Positions 5,633 to 6,027 of a stretch of DNA of 6,027 bases are shown here, piece after piece (positions within the stretch are counted from its first letter, which is position 1; each line of letters starts with the position of its first letter). Source of the DNA: Candidatus Bathyarchaeota archaeon (GTDB lineage: Archaea > Thermoproteota > Bathyarchaeia > Bathyarchaeales > B26-1); the NCBI GenBank assembly GCA_003662645.1, contig QMYL01000066.1, forward strand, positions 1 through 6,027. Direction: 5' to 3'. Made by a program: the position numbers and the translations under genes. Below the pieces are notes generated by a model. That model ran no database searches and was not told where the DNA came from. It saw only the letters and a list, made by a program, of their open reading frames with translations.

Positions 5633-6027
5633 TTCGTGCCTTAAAGATGCGACTGGATCTAGCCTACTTGCCCTCCAAGCTGGGTAGAAACCGGAAACCA
5701 TACTCAATACTACACAGAGAACCCACGTTCCGAACAGGCTTGGAATTGTGAAGATCGGTGTTATGTGGGCGAACTCGCCCCTGAAGAAGCTCTTCATCAC
5801 GTAGGCTAGGCCTATACCGGTGAAGAGGCCTAGGGTTCCACCCATCAACCCGATTATTATCGCTTCATTCAGGAAGAGTCTGAGTATCTTCTCGTTGCTG
5901 AAGCCTATCGCCTTGAGTATCCCTATCTCCCTTATCCTCTCCATCATCGAGGTCCAGAGTGTGGTTATTATGCCAACGGACGCTACAAGGAGCGATACAG
6001 CGGCTATATTATCCACGAAGAGCGATA
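5630..6027 (-). CDS. FtsX/MacB-type ABC transporter permease, C-terminal part (N-terminus beyond window)
   Basis: The frame is open at the right edge, so only about 132 C-terminal residues are seen. They match the C-terminal FtsX-like permease domain: a first helix (DNIAAVSLLVASVGIITTLW), the family motif MMERIREIGILKAIGFSNEK in the cytoplasmic loop, a second helix with small-residue repeats (IIGLMGGTLGLFTGIGLAYV), a third helix (TWVLCVVLSMVSGFYPAWRA) and the closing SRLDPVASLRHE typical of the family. Such permeases work with a LolD/MacB-type ATPase and often have an extracytoplasmic MacB domain; both would lie upstream, outside the window. Many move lipids, peptides or lipoproteins, or transmit force to cell-wall enzymes; the substrate cannot be told here. 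The GTG at 6016 is an internal valine, not a start. A separate promoter follows, so co-transcription with the next genes is uncertain. Confidence 0.92.
   Translation of the reverse strand, partial: SLFVDNIAAVSLLVASVGIITTLWTSMMERIREIGILKAIGFSNEKILRLFLNEAIIIGLMGGTLGLFTGIGLAYVMKSFFRGEFAHITPIFTIPSLFGTWVLCVVLSMVSGFYPAWRASRLDPVASLRHE

Overview
The window looks archaeal, most likely a thermophilic or candidate TACK-group (Thermoproteota-like) lineage. The evidence is TATA/BRE-type promoter sequences, strong Shine-Dalgarno motifs close to starts, heavy use of AGG for Arg and ATA for Ile, a two-protein SufC-SufB iron-sulfur machinery, and sequon-rich exported proteins. The lineage assignment is inference; no rRNA or other marker is present. 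Every confident gene lies on the minus strand, so the order of transcription runs from high to low coordinates.

Right end (about 5630-6027): the C-terminal part of an FtsX/MacB-type ABC permease that enters from beyond the window. Its stop codon lies in a small inverted repeat just upstream of a very good TATA box (5597-5604). That promoter appears to drive three uncharacterised membrane genes: a 106-aa two-helix protein (5562-5242), a 265-aa signal-anchored ectodomain protein (5190-4393) and a 169-aa four-helix protein (4400-3891). The last two overlap by 8 bases and are probably co-translated. No known system is recognised in this trio, which is the best candidate here for an undescribed membrane complex.

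Middle (3890-1900): a BRE/TATA promoter near 3851-3867 precedes sufC and sufB, the minimal ATPase-scaffold pair for Fe-S cluster assembly (the SMS/minimal SUF layout). sufC is interrupted by an apparent one-base deletion in a G run just after Walker B. Restoring one G gives an ordinary 249-residue SufC. sufB starts at TTG immediately after the sufC stop and is intact.

Left end (about 1690-1): a long reading frame that is open at position 1 encodes an exported M28-peptidase-like protein with a PA-like domain. Nearly all the metal-binding and catalytic positions of M28 enzymes seem to be replaced, so it is probably a pseudoenzyme. Its codon use differs sharply from the other genes (about half of Arg codons are CGN, against under a tenth in the neighbours counted), suggesting separate ancestry or, less likely, a chimeric assembly. 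The 210-base gap between it and sufB (1690-1899) holds an AT-rich, possibly bidirectional promoter region and a doubtful 20-codon plus-strand ORF. No stretch over 300 bases lacks a gene. No tRNA, rRNA, CRISPR array or insertion sequence was seen.
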